Positions 37,886 to 46,724 of a DNA stretch of 64,000 bases are shown here, in pieces. A program made the position numbers and the translations under genes. Within the stretch, counting starts at the first letter, position 1. Every line of letters begins with the position of its first letter. Source of the stretch: Tritrichomonas foetus (taxonomy: Eukaryota; Parabasalia; Tritrichomonadida; Tritrichomonadidae); contig MLAK01000838.1 in NCBI GenBank assembly GCA_001839685.1, positions 1 to 64,000 on the forward strand, in the 5' to 3' direction. The notes under the pieces were generated by a model. The model was not told the origin of the DNA. It made no database searches and was given only the letters and a program-made list of their open reading frames with translations.

Positions 37886-38425
37886 AACTAAACTATATTC
37901 TTAATCTTCAAATCTTCCAATATAATTTTTTATTTTCCTTTTCATGCCATATCTCTTTATTAAGACGAATGACTTTGAATAAAAATTCGATTCCAGAAAT
38001 TCATTTTCAATTTTTATTTCAGGTACTTCTTACAATAACTAATATTTCATACAAGATTATGTTAGTTGCGGATAATAATTAATCCAAATAATAAACATTA
38101 CACTGCTGAATAAATACATGTATTCTAAGAAACAAACCATGTTTTCACAACTAGACTTTCATATTAGATATCTATTACCTCATAAACTGTTAACGATGTC
38201 TGCTATATATTTCAATTCCATTCTTCTTTAATTTACTTAAAAGAAGCGTATATCATTTATCACAAAATCATATATCATTCATATAAATCATTGAAAGGTA
38301 AAAACATGTCTAGAGATTTAGGACAATTGTATATTTAATGAATTTTTAGTTAAAAAAAAGCTGAATAATTATTATCATAAAGTGACAAAAACTAAATCTA
38401 TTTATCGAGTTATTTGTCTAGTTAA
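37886..38425. other. Convergent intergenic region, nothing recognised
   Basis: AT-rich sequence between converging EF-hand-like and MNS1-like genes. No gene or repeat is seen. Confidence 0.6.
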
Positions 38426-39931
38426 TCAATATATGTTTGTTGTCATATTTGTGGTTTCCATCGACCTTTGCGACAAGATTGCATTTCTGTAGTCCTCTGG
38501 GAGGTAGTCCAAGTCCTCCTCTTTCAGGACGCCCTTTGGCAAGTATTTGACGGCTTCTGGACCCATTGCGAGAATATGATTGATAACCAATTTCCTTCTT
38601 TCTTCGTTAAGAATTCTTTGTCTTTCTGCCTCTCTTTGTGCCTCAATTTCGAGTTTTCGAAGTTCTTGTTGTCTTGCAGCTTCGAACATCTCTTTCTTTT
38701 GAACCATCTGTCGAGCGAGTTCTCTTCTGAATTTTTCGATTCTGATTCTGTTTTGTTCTTGTTCAATTTCTGCGAGTTCTGCGACTTTCTTTTGTTGTTC
38801 GATGATCTGGCGCTTAAGCCTCTCTTCTTCTTGTCGATCTCTTTGTGCCTGCAATTGTTTTGCACGATGTGACTCGGCCATGAAACGCTGACAGTCTTCG
38901 ATTTGTTGTTGGATCTTTCTTGCCTCTGCTTCTTCGCGTTCTTTGAGTCTTTGGAGTTCTTGCTGTTCAGCAAGCTCGATACAAAGATTTTCATAAGCAA
39001 GTTCATCTTCACGCTTGCGGCGAATATCATTAGCAATTCGTTCAGCAATTCCTTGTCTTTGAGCATCTCTTCGACGTTGTTCTTCTTGTGCACGTTGTAA
39101 ACGTTCATCAACAGCAGCAGAAAATGTTTTCATCTTTTGATTTTCTTCTTCTTCGAGTCTCCTCTCTTCTGCCTTCAACCTTTCACGTGCTGCCATGAAG
39201 TTGTTCATATTCTCACGCTCAGTTGCCTGCTTCTGGCGCAAGGTGAGAAGAGCCTGATGGTCTTCTTCCTGCACGCGTTTGATGATTTCGTCAATTTGCT
39301 GCTTGTCTCTTTCGTGCTGGGCAACTTCGAGAAGCTGGCGTCGTCTCTCCTTATCGGCCAGTTGGTCCTGAATAAACCGCTTGGTGGCCAGGCTCTGGGC
39401 ACGCCTTGCGTCCTCTTCAGCTTGTCGCTCCTGATCGCGTCGACGATAGACGCGCATCATTTCTTCTTCTGTTTCGAGTCTTTCTTGCTCTTCGAGTTCT
39501 CTTCTCATTGCGAGGTCTCGCCTTTGATTATCTCGGGTTTGAGATACCAATGCGAGTTGGAGCTTGCTCTTTAGCTCGCGGTATTCTGGATCGTTTTCTC
39601 GTAATACTCCTCTCATCTTCTGGTCACGAACTTCGGCTTGAGTCTGTTCGTGAAGCGCTTGAGCGATCGCATCTTGTTCGGCTGCTAAACGGGCTCTTTC
39701 TTCACGCTCGTGCTGCATACGATAGATCTTTTCGGCCATTTCGTATTCCTGGTCGGCGATTCTTTGCTTGGCCATCTTCTGGCGCATGATTGCTCGTGCA
39801 TCTGTTTCTTGATGAACTTTGTCCATAGTTTCTGAGCGCATCTTGGCGGCATAGTTGTTGTAGGTAATTTCATCTTCAACACGCTGTCGATATCGTTGCT
39901 CGTAAAGATCGCGTGTAACTCGTTGAGTCAT
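38426..39931 (-). CDS. MNS1: MNS1/FAP127-like flagellar microtubule inner protein (TPH domain)
   Basis: A 501-residue, almost wholly helical protein, rich in Arg, Glu, Gln and Lys, with the repeating RxxEExxRxxEE pattern of the TPH (trichohyalin-plectin homology) domain over residues 100-470. The C-terminal LPKGVLKEEDLDYLPEDYR resembles the conserved tail of MNS1. MNS1 (FAP127 in Chlamydomonas) lines the lumen of axonemal doublets. The length is the same as animal MNS1 (about 495). The ATG at 39931 is preferred, because the codon further upstream in frame is TTG. GACCGTTT, matching the T. vaginalis M3 promoter consensus, lies 33 bp upstream. CFAP53 and CCDC11-type TPH proteins are alternatives. 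Confidence 0.8.
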   Translation of the reverse strand: MTQRVTRDLYEQRYRQRVEDEITYNNYAAKMRSETMDKVHQETDARAIMRQKMAKQRIADQEYEMAEKIYRMQHEREERARLAAEQDAIAQALHEQTQAEVRDQKMRGVLRENDPEYRELKSKLQLALVSQTRDNQRRDLAMRRELEEQERLETEEEMMRVYRRRDQERQAEEDARRAQSLATKRFIQDQLADKERRRQLLEVAQHERDKQQIDEIIKRVQEEDHQALLTLRQKQATERENMNNFMAARERLKAEERRLEEEENQKMKTFSAAVDERLQRAQEEQRRRDAQRQGIAERIANDIRRKREDELAYENLCIELAEQQELQRLKEREEAEARKIQQQIEDCQRFMAESHRAKQLQAQRDRQEEERLKRQIIEQQKKVAELAEIEQEQNRIRIEKFRRELARQMVQKKEMFEAARQQELRKLEIEAQREAERQRILNEERRKLVINHILAMGPEAVKYLPKGVLKEEDLDYLPEDYRNAILSQRSMETTNMTTNIY

Positions 39932-40203
39932 TTTCAATAAATTTTAAGAATAACGTCCATGGCGACCGTTTAAATATTATTCAAGAAATTGAATATGAGT
40001 TCTAACAAGCTATAAAAAATATGAGCAATTGAGATTTTATATATAATAGTATATTTATTGACTGGTGTAGATTAATGATATCTGCTTTTTAATTCCCAAA
40101 ATATTTTTCAATCTTGGATTTTTTGCAATTTTATTTTCAGAGACAATCAATAGGCCTATTTTTCTTATTTGCTGTTTGATTATAAATAAAGAACAAATCA
40201 CTT

Positions 40204-40291
<88 letters not shown>

Positions 40292-40397
40292 GAAAAAAAA
40301 TGAAATAACAACAAATTTAATATAAATATATGAACATGAGATAATTCCGATAGTCTAAATTTGCAAGATTTGCTTACTAAATATAAAAATTAATTAC
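39932..40397. other. Intergenic region holding the poly(A) run
   Basis: Apart from an M3-like GACCGTTT at 39964-39971 and the homopolymer, no gene is seen. Confidence 0.6.
40205..40288 (+). repeat. Uninterrupted A84 homopolymer
   Basis: Eighty-four consecutive A bases, followed by GGGG and eight more A. AATAAA lies at 40185-40190, 15 bases before the run. The run length may be inexact, because homopolymers of this size are hard to assemble. Confidence 0.9.
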
Positions 40398-43337
40398 TTA
40401 TTCTTTGTCAAGCACATGCAATAATTCTTGATGATCAGTATGAAGATTTTGGGAGAATGTGTGAACTTGTTCTCTAACTGACTTAATCAAATTCACAACA
40501 ATTGGTGACATTGTTGGAACTCCTGGCTTTCTATAATTATCATAATACTCATTGTAAATAGTTTCATGTTTGGCTTGAATTGTGTGAATCAAATTTTGAA
40601 TGATTTCTTTGAATTGCTGGGAATGAAACAGAAGTTCGGAAATAGAAGGAGCTTTTTCTCCTTCATAAAATATTGCCCATAAAACATTAATCAACGCTTG
40701 GAATTGATTAACCAAAAATATATATTCCTTCTGCGATAAAAATTGAGTTGTTTGATTATTATCGTCAAAATCATTCCTTTGGTAGGTTTCTCTTTTCATA
40801 GCTTTTCCATCTTTAGCCAATTTGGCTGATTGGGGAGATTTATTGAAAGCATCAATGTGCTTTTTAAATGGACTGTTGGTTTTCTTGATTGGTGAGCACA
40901 CTTCAAATTCAGGTAAAACTTCATCATCTTCAAGATCTTTACTTGAGTTTCTCCCATTAACATATTTATTTCGAATCTTAAGAAGATGATATTTGTCTTC
41001 ACTTGGAAGAGAAATATTCTTACTTCGGTTTCTTATTGAGTTTAATGCAGAATTCAAAATTAATTTCGAACATTTTTGGCATTCATATAACATTTCATTT
41101 GTGTCTTTAATAAAAAGACTAATATCTTTCTTTAAACCATTTAAAGGATAAATGGCTATGTTTTTAAGGATGAAAGGAATTAACTTCTGGGCTTTGGTTA
41201 TTTGTCCCATTTGATAAAGAAGAATATCAAAAACCTGATTTGAAAATGTATTCATTCTTTGAATAAGCTGATTCATTCTTTGATTAACATCTTTCTTGAT
41301 TCTATTATTTGCTGCTTCAAGTTGAGTAATTTTTTGCTTTGCTTCAATTAGTTGCATTTTTGTTCTAAATACATTTGAATCTTTATCAATTTGTGATTTA
41401 AGTTCACGATTTTCATTTAGAAGTGCTTCATTTTCACTTTTGAGTCGATTCATTTCATCTTTAGTTGGCGAATTAAATTGGCTTCTTTTTGCTTCAATGA
41501 GGTTTAATTTTAGTTGTTCATTTTCTTCTTTCAATTTTTGAATGTTTGGATTAACAATTGATGATGCATTCAAACTTGTTAGGGAGTTACTTTGAGACTC
41601 TTGTGAACTTGGTTCTGATGCTAAAAGATCTTCATCTGTATGGCCTTGAATTTGTTCTCTAAGATTATTATTTTCTTGTTGAAGAGAAGCTATTTGATCA
41701 TTCAAATTATTGATTTTGTTTTGCAATTCAGTTAAAATATTTTTGCCAGGTGAAGTTGAAATGTTATTTGATTGATATCCAACAACGGAATTAGAAACTG
41801 TAAACTTTGGTTTGATTGGTGAAGTTTGGCCAGTAACTTTTGTAATGTTTTCTGGATATTTCATTGGTGATGTTTGGATTGATTCGGTTTGAATGAAATT
41901 ATTGTATCTAGAAAGTTGCTCCATGTGCATTTTCATTTGCTCGATCATCATTTTCAATCTTTGGTTTTCTGCAGTAAGTTGATCAATTTTCTTTTGAGCG
42001 CTCATTGGACCAGGCCTTTTTGGTGATAAATTATTTGTCGTGTTGAATTCATCAGTATCCTCAATTATAAATGTACTATTTTCTTTTCCATTCGATGTTA
42101 CATCGAAAGTGTCATTTATATTATGATTATCATCCTTTGTCTTTAAACTATTTAATTCCTCTCTAAGTTTATTGTTTTCTTCTCTAAGTTTATGATTTTC
42201 TTCATTTACTTCATCAAATTGTTCTTGGAGTTCTTTATTGATTTGTTGTAGTGTTTCATATTTTGTGATTAAATCACCACTATCAGAAACTTCAAATGCC
42301 GCCAAAATTGATTCAAGGATATTATCTAATTCTAAATTCTTTTGTTTTAATTCTTCATTTAAATCATTCAGCTTTAAATATTTATCAAGTAAATCATCGT
42401 TTTTATTTTGCAATAAATCATTTTCTTGAGTAGCCCTTTCGAAATTTTTAACTAAATCTTCAATGCTGCTATAATCCAAAATAGGTTCGGTATTTTTTTC
42501 AGTCAGTTGATTTTCAAGTTCAGCAATAATTCTTTCTTTTTCTTCTCTGTTTTTTTGTTCGTTTAATAATTGATTTTCTAAATTTTGAAGTTGATTTTCG
42601 GAATTTTGAAGTTCACTTTCGAGATCTCTGATTCTTTCAAACATTTTGTTATTATTATCATCTTTCGTTTTATTGAGTTCTTCATTTTGATTTTGTTCAT
42701 TTAATAATTGTTGGATATTATTTTCTTGTTCTTTGTTTGTCTCCTGTAGTGTATTCAATTGTTCAAGAAGATCGTTATTGATGTCAATTTGATTCTGATT
42801 TTCTTTTTCTAATTCTTCAATTTGGTTATGTAAGTCTTCATTTTCATCTTGTTGTTCTTGATTTTTAACTTCAAGCTCGTGAACTTTGTCTTGTAGTTTT
42901 TCTATTTGAGCATTTAATGCAGATGCTTCTAAAGTTGCTTCGGCGCCATTTTCTAAAATTGAATGCTCTTGTCGTTCGAATAATTCACTCTGCAATCTTT
43001 CATTTTCTCTTAAAGCTTGATCAAGTTGTTCACGAAGTTGTTGAATTCCACTTGAATCTCCACCACTTTTATTAAAACTATTAAAAGTCTGCGCATTAAT
43101 CTGGGCAAGCTGCTTTTCTTGTTGAATCATTGCCGATTGAACGTCATTCGAAATATTTTGAGAATTAAGGAAATATTCTAACCTTCCTTGTAAATTTGAT
43201 AGCATCATTCGGAGAGTGAAATTATCGCTTTCAAGTCGGTCTACGTGTTGTTGATATTCTCGTGTCATAATAAAAGGCGAGTTAACACCAGTTTCTCCGA
43301 TATCGTATCGAGAATTTGGTGTAGAAGGATAATCCAT
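40398..43337 (-). CDS. Long coiled-coil protein with many S/T-P sites
   Basis: A 979-residue protein. Almost continuous coiled coil runs through residues about 30-400, 450-490, 535-575 and 610-700, rich in Glu, Asn, Gln and Leu. The non-coiled linkers carry many S/T-P sites with nearby basic residues (SPKRP, TSPMKYP, TSPIKPK, TSPGK, SPTKD, SPIKK, SPFKK), which suggests control by proline-directed kinases such as CDKs. The last 120 residues look globular and helical (REQVHTFSQNLHTDHQELL). Length and style suggest a centrosome, basal-body or cytoskeletal scaffold, but I recognise no family. A clear ATG starts it, and GGCCGTTT, an M3-type element, lies 45 bp upstream. Confidence 0.75.
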   Translation of the reverse strand: MDYPSTPNSRYDIGETGVNSPFIMTREYQQHVDRLESDNFTLRMMLSNLQGRLEYFLNSQNISNDVQSAMIQQEKQLAQINAQTFNSFNKSGGDSSGIQQLREQLDQALRENERLQSELFERQEHSILENGAEATLEASALNAQIEKLQDKVHELEVKNQEQQDENEDLHNQIEELEKENQNQIDINNDLLEQLNTLQETNKEQENNIQQLLNEQNQNEELNKTKDDNNNKMFERIRDLESELQNSENQLQNLENQLLNEQKNREEKERIIAELENQLTEKNTEPILDYSSIEDLVKNFERATQENDLLQNKNDDLLDKYLKLNDLNEELKQKNLELDNILESILAAFEVSDSGDLITKYETLQQINKELQEQFDEVNEENHKLREENNKLREELNSLKTKDDNHNINDTFDVTSNGKENSTFIIEDTDEFNTTNNLSPKRPGPMSAQKKIDQLTAENQRLKMMIEQMKMHMEQLSRYNNFIQTESIQTSPMKYPENITKVTGQTSPIKPKFTVSNSVVGYQSNNISTSPGKNILTELQNKINNLNDQIASLQQENNNLREQIQGHTDEDLLASEPSSQESQSNSLTSLNASSIVNPNIQKLKEENEQLKLNLIEAKRSQFNSPTKDEMNRLKSENEALLNENRELKSQIDKDSNVFRTKMQLIEAKQKITQLEAANNRIKKDVNQRMNQLIQRMNTFSNQVFDILLYQMGQITKAQKLIPFILKNIAIYPLNGLKKDISLFIKDTNEMLYECQKCSKLILNSALNSIRNRSKNISLPSEDKYHLLKIRNKYVNGRNSSKDLEDDEVLPEFEVCSPIKKTNSPFKKHIDAFNKSPQSAKLAKDGKAMKRETYQRNDFDDNNQTTQFLSQKEYIFLVNQFQALINVLWAIFYEGEKAPSISELLFHSQQFKEIIQNLIHTIQAKHETIYNEYYDNYRKPGVPTMSPIVVNLIKSVREQVHTFSQNLHTDHQELLHVLDKE

Positions 43338-43604
43338 TTGAAAATCCCCTCTCGAAAATTAGTAAACGTGCTTTGGTCAGCGGCCGTTTAAATCTAATTT
43401 AAAAAGTTTAGATATCATCATACTAATATCATAAATATCGTGGAATTATTGTCGATGCAACAGTAATATTATCTATAATATTCATCTAAAATCATATAAT
43501 GTAAATAAAATATATATATATTAAATCAAAGGTGTAATAATACCAATTCTTTCGAATATTTATCCACATTGTCTTTACAAGCTTAAATTATTAAAATATG
43601 AAAG

Positions 43605-43778
43605 ATATACATGTAATGATATACATGTAATGATATACATGTAATGATATACATGTAATGATATACATGTAATGATATACATGTAATGATATACATGTAA
43701 TGATATACATGTAATGATATACATGTAATGATATACATGTAATGATATACATGTAATGATATACATGTAATGATATAC
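43605..43778. repeat. 14-bp minisatellite, left part (GATATACATGTAAT)
   Basis: About twelve perfect head-to-tail copies that run directly into an assembly gap. After the gap a related but different unit appears (43934-43979). Confidence 0.95.
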
Positions 43779-43933
43779 NNNNNNNNNNNNNNNNNNNNNN
43801 NNNNNNNNNNNNNNNNNNNNNNNNNNNNNNNNNNNNNNNNNNNNNNNNNNNNNNNNNNNNNNNNNNNNNNNNNNNNNNNNNNNNNNNNNNNNNNNNNNNN
43901 NNNNNNNNNNNNNNNNNNNNNNNNNNNNNNNNN
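43779..43933. other. Assembly gap (155 N)
   Basis: The gap sits inside a tandem array, so it is probably an unresolved repeat rather than unique sequence. Its real size is unknown. Confidence 0.98.
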
Positions 43934-43979
43934 TAAATGGAAAGATATAAATGGAAAGATGTAAATGGAAAGATATAAG
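43934..43979. repeat. 14-bp minisatellite, right part (GATATAAATGGAAA-type)
   Basis: Three copies of a 14-base unit of the same length as the left part but with a different second half (AAATGGAAA instead of CATGTAAT), indicating two unit types in one array. Confidence 0.8.
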
Positions 43980-44058
43980 TAACTTATTCTATATAAAGAT
44001 GAATAAAAATACCAATTTATATAATATTTTTATTTGATAGAATTTTTTTTAACAAATT

Positions 44059-44643
44059 TCAACAATCACATTTTTTCTTTTCTTGGACTGGTCTCGGAGG
44101 CCTCAACGTTTTCTGGTTTGCAGATTGATTCTGTAGAATCGAAACCGCAAGTTTTTTGAACAGCTCCTTCACGCCAGCTCCAGTTAATGCAGATGTCTGT
44201 GCAATTAAGTATTTTCTATCGTTTGCCCACTTTTCGGCTTCAACAAATGGAACTTCTTCAGATTGAAGATCTGATTTGTTTCCGGCGATTGCGATTGTTG
44301 TTGTTGCTCCAGCGACTTCTGTAAAATCATGTATCCATTTGTCTAAATGCTCGAAAGTGAGTCTGTTGGTCTGATCGTATACGGCGATTGCGGCTACTGC
44401 ATTTCTGAAGTAAATTGGTCCAAGTGACCTGAATTTCTCTTGTCCTGCTGTATCCCAGATTTGAATTTCGACTTTCGTTCCTTGAATTTCTTCGACATAA
44501 AGTTGATAATTTGATCCAACTGTACTTGGTTCGAATGGATTGAAAGTATGCTCAACTAGCTGATTGAGGATAGATGTTTTTCCAACAGAAGAATCACCAA
44601 TAACGACAACACGCGCGTGGAATGTTGAAACTTCTGCAAGCAT
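44059..44643 (-). CDS. Rab-family small GTPase
   Basis: A 194-residue Rab GTPase acting in vesicle traffic. P-loop GDSSVGKT is at 16-23, T41 is the switch-I threonine, WDTAGQE is at 63-69 and NKSD at 122-125. The G5 motif reads TSAL rather than TSAK, and the lysine is missing. The protein ends KKCDC, a CxC geranylgeranylation signal. Switch-II (KFRSLGPIYFRNAVAAI) resembles Rab5/21/22 proteins, but the exact subfamily is uncertain. AACCGTTT (M3 type) lies 12 bases before the ATG. The gene shares a 71-bp divergent promoter region with the small acidic protein at 44715. Confidence 0.92.
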   Translation of the reverse strand: MLAEVSTFHARVVVIGDSSVGKTSILNQLVEHTFNPFEPSTVGSNYQLYVEEIQGTKVEIQIWDTAGQEKFRSLGPIYFRNAVAAIAVYDQTNRLTFEHLDKWIHDFTEVAGATTTIAIAGNKSDLQSEEVPFVEAEKWANDRKYLIAQTSALTGAGVKELFKKLAVSILQNQSANQKTLRPPRPVQEKKKCDC

Positions 44644-44714
44644 TGTGACGATAACAACCGTTTTTACATATTCAAAATATTAACTTTTTGATTAAAGGGG
44701 TTTTCTTTTTTTAA
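44644..44714. promoter_or_regulatory. Compact divergent promoter region (Rab / acidic protein)
   Basis: Only 71 bp separate two start codons. It contains AACCGTTT at 44656-44663, which matches the T. vaginalis M3 core element, and ACTTTTTGATTA at 44683-44694, which recurs at other places in this window. Function is inferred from position. Confidence 0.5.
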
Positions 44715-45008
44715 ATGGTCGAGCAGGAACAAGAATTCCTTGATGAAATGAATGATTTCGAATTTCCTGAACCATCTTTCTCCTTTAGTAACCCTGTGTC
44801 ATTTCAGGAGAGATATCCGCTCTTTTGGTCGGTTTTTGGACAGGATTTCTCATCTTCTGAAAATGCTGATATTTATTCGCGTCAAGAATTTGCACAAAAT
44901 AATGAAGATTTTCAATTTGATGACAATGTAGTAGTAAATTCTGATGATGTGAGTGAAACTAATATTCTTCAATTGTTGGCAAATTTACAAACAGAATTTG
45001 GCACATAA
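44715..45008 (+). CDS. Small acidic protein, unknown
   Basis: A 97-residue protein, rich in Glu, Asp, Phe and Asn, with aromatic-acidic patches (DEMNDFEFPEPSFSF) and no cysteine, signal or membrane segment. It resembles intrinsically disordered regulators or small cargo-adaptor peptides, but no family is recognised. An ACTTTTTGATTA element lies about 20 bases before the ATG. Confidence 0.6.
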   Translation: MVEQEQEFLDEMNDFEFPEPSFSFSNPVSFQERYPLFWSVFGQDFSSSENADIYSRQEFAQNNEDFQFDDNVVVNSDDVSETNILQLLANLQTEFGT

Positions 45009-45535
45009 GATCATCAATTTTGTTCAGGAACCTCGAAATGTGATTTGTATGCTTTATGATTTGATGTCTAGGAAGATTTCCAATATGTTTTTAGGATATG
45101 TTTCGACAAATCAATAAAAACTATGATATACATTCATGAAATAAGCAATATTTCTAAAGAAACACTTTATATTAGATTTTTTTTAACTCCTCTGCGAATA
45201 TATTCTTATAATAATTGCTTTTTACAAGTTCATCAGAGAATTTGATTGATTTACTGGAATAGGATATATATTGTATCATCAGACCTCAAACTCACATGGG
45301 GAAAGAATTCGGGAAAATGTTTCAAATTCACATTTTCGTGAATGTGAGTTTGGTGTAGCACACTTTTAGGGTTGACTAACATCTTCTAATCTAGAGTGAT
45401 TCATTCACAAACAAAAAGACTTTCGTTTTTAGATTGAGACCATTTTGTTCCATTTCTCATTGATCAAATAGCATTGGATGTAAAAAAAGTATATTTAAGT
45501 GTCATTAGTGTTTAGGAATAAATAGGAAGTTTTAT
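45009..45535. other. Convergent intergenic region, nothing recognised
   Basis: AT-rich with a short inverted pair around 45290-45350 (CTCACAT and ATGTGAG with variations). No gene. Confidence 0.5.
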
Positions 45536-46312
45536 TTAAGGTGTATCGGCTGGGTGGAGGAGCTTGTCTGTATCATCGTGTCCACTAATTTTCTGATATG
45601 CTTGTGCCTTCATCAAGGCGAGGAACTGGCATCCTGTTGCTGCGCCTGTGAGGATCATGTTTATGAAAGCCATGAAAATAGAAAACCCAGAGTTTGATTT
45701 GGCAACAAGATCAAGGAAAGTGGCAAGACCGACACTTCCGCTTGTTGGAAATCCGATTGTTAAATAAATAAGCCAGCCAATGATGATGAATTGAATGATT
45801 GTCCACATGAATGGAACATCGTGCTTTTTGCAGTTTGAATAGAGTTTTTCAAAAGAATAATGAAGAATTACATAAACGGTCGCAAAACCCTGAATAATGG
45901 AAAAAATGAAACATCGGACTTTTGGATATGTCGGCAATCCAGAAACAGATAAAACGGCCAAAACATTGAACATGGCAGCAGCGATCATGGCCATCAATCC
46001 GTACAGGCAAAAAGTAACGCAAGATTTGGCGGCGGTCGGAATATCGGTATCTGGATTATAAACGATAATTGGATAGAATGGCGGGTAATTTGGTTCTGGA
46101 ACGATCTCGGCTCTGACTCCTTGAATTTCTTGCTGGCGGCGAAGTAATTCAGCTTCTCGTGCTCGAAGTTGTTCTAATTTGGATAATTTATATTGTGAAG
46201 ATCCAGCTGCAGGAACTGAACTTGTAATTGATGCGGATGTCGTAGTTGTTGTCGGTTTAGTAAATTGTGGCATTTCATCGTCGGCATCGTTTTGGAAAGG
46301 ATTATCAGACAT
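45536..46312 (-). CDS. SCAMP: Secretory carrier-associated membrane protein (SCAMP)
   Basis: A 258-residue SCAMP, a tetraspan protein of post-Golgi and recycling vesicles. The order is typical: an N-terminal NPF endocytic motif (4-6, inside SDNPFQNDADD), a Ser/Thr linker, a short helix (LEQLRAREAELLRRQQEI), the PNYPPFYPIIVYNPDTDIP segment before the membrane, and four hydrophobic helices at about 104-124, 134-155, 168-188 and 208-232. The C-terminus is cytosolic. NPF motifs recruit EH-domain proteins. The upstream AAAAAGTTGAT element lies about 15 bases before the ATG. A Rab gene nearby also belongs to vesicle traffic. Confidence 0.93.
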   Translation of the reverse strand: MSDNPFQNDADDEMPQFTKPTTTTTSASITSSVPAAGSSQYKLSKLEQLRAREAELLRRQQEIQGVRAEIVPEPNYPPFYPIIVYNPDTDIPTAAKSCVTFCLYGLMAMIAAAMFNVLAVLSVSGLPTYPKVRCFIFSIIQGFATVYVILHYSFEKLYSNCKKHDVPFMWTIIQFIIIGWLIYLTIGFPTSGSVGLATFLDLVAKSNSGFSIFMAFINMILTGAATGCQFLALMKAQAYQKISGHDDTDKLLHPADTP

Positions 46313-46724
46313 TTTTGTTGTATCAACTTTTTCTATAGTTTACACTGGTCGAATGAACCTTAAAAAGTGTGAAATCTCGCCTAAGACAAATAATTTATTA
46401 AAATAACACATATAAATAATTACGAAAGGGCATTTACTTGATATTACTCGAATTTTGTTATGAAATTCCAATAGATTGCTATTGATTTGATAAATTTTCA
46501 AAATGATGTTAAATTTTTCTACAATATTTCGATTAACAATTGTATATCTATCCGATTTTTACATAGTATAATTTCATATATTTTTCCAATTTCGAGATAT
46601 ACGCATTATATTGTCAAGAATTATGAACTTTTTGAATGACTCTGAAATAACCGAATTTCGATAAAAATTTAAAAAATTCTGAAAAGATGGAGTTTTGTAA
46701 AGATTCTATTTTTAGTATAACAAG
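46313..46724. other. Intergenic region, nothing recognised
   Basis: AT-rich sequence upstream of SCAMP and after the PMT-like gene. AACTTTTT occurs twice. Confidence 0.55.

Larger units (their letters stand above)
43338..44058. other. Intergenic region filled largely by 14-bp satellite and gap
   Basis: Upstream of the coiled-coil gene and downstream of the Rab gene. Besides the tandem array and the run of N there is no gene. Confidence 0.7.

Noticed and set aside
39137..39789. Plus-strand Leu/Phe/Ser-rich frames of 120-145 codons over the MNS1-like gene
   Set aside because: They are complements of a Glu/Arg-rich coiled coil, which yields few stops on the opposite strand.
43575..43766. Minus-strand frame of repeated Tyr/Ile/His/Cys residues
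   Set aside because: Exact 14-residue periodicity equals three 14-bp units of the minisatellite; not a gene.
43605..43979. CRISPR-like array
   Set aside because: Units are directly tandem without unique spacers, and the genome is eukaryotic.
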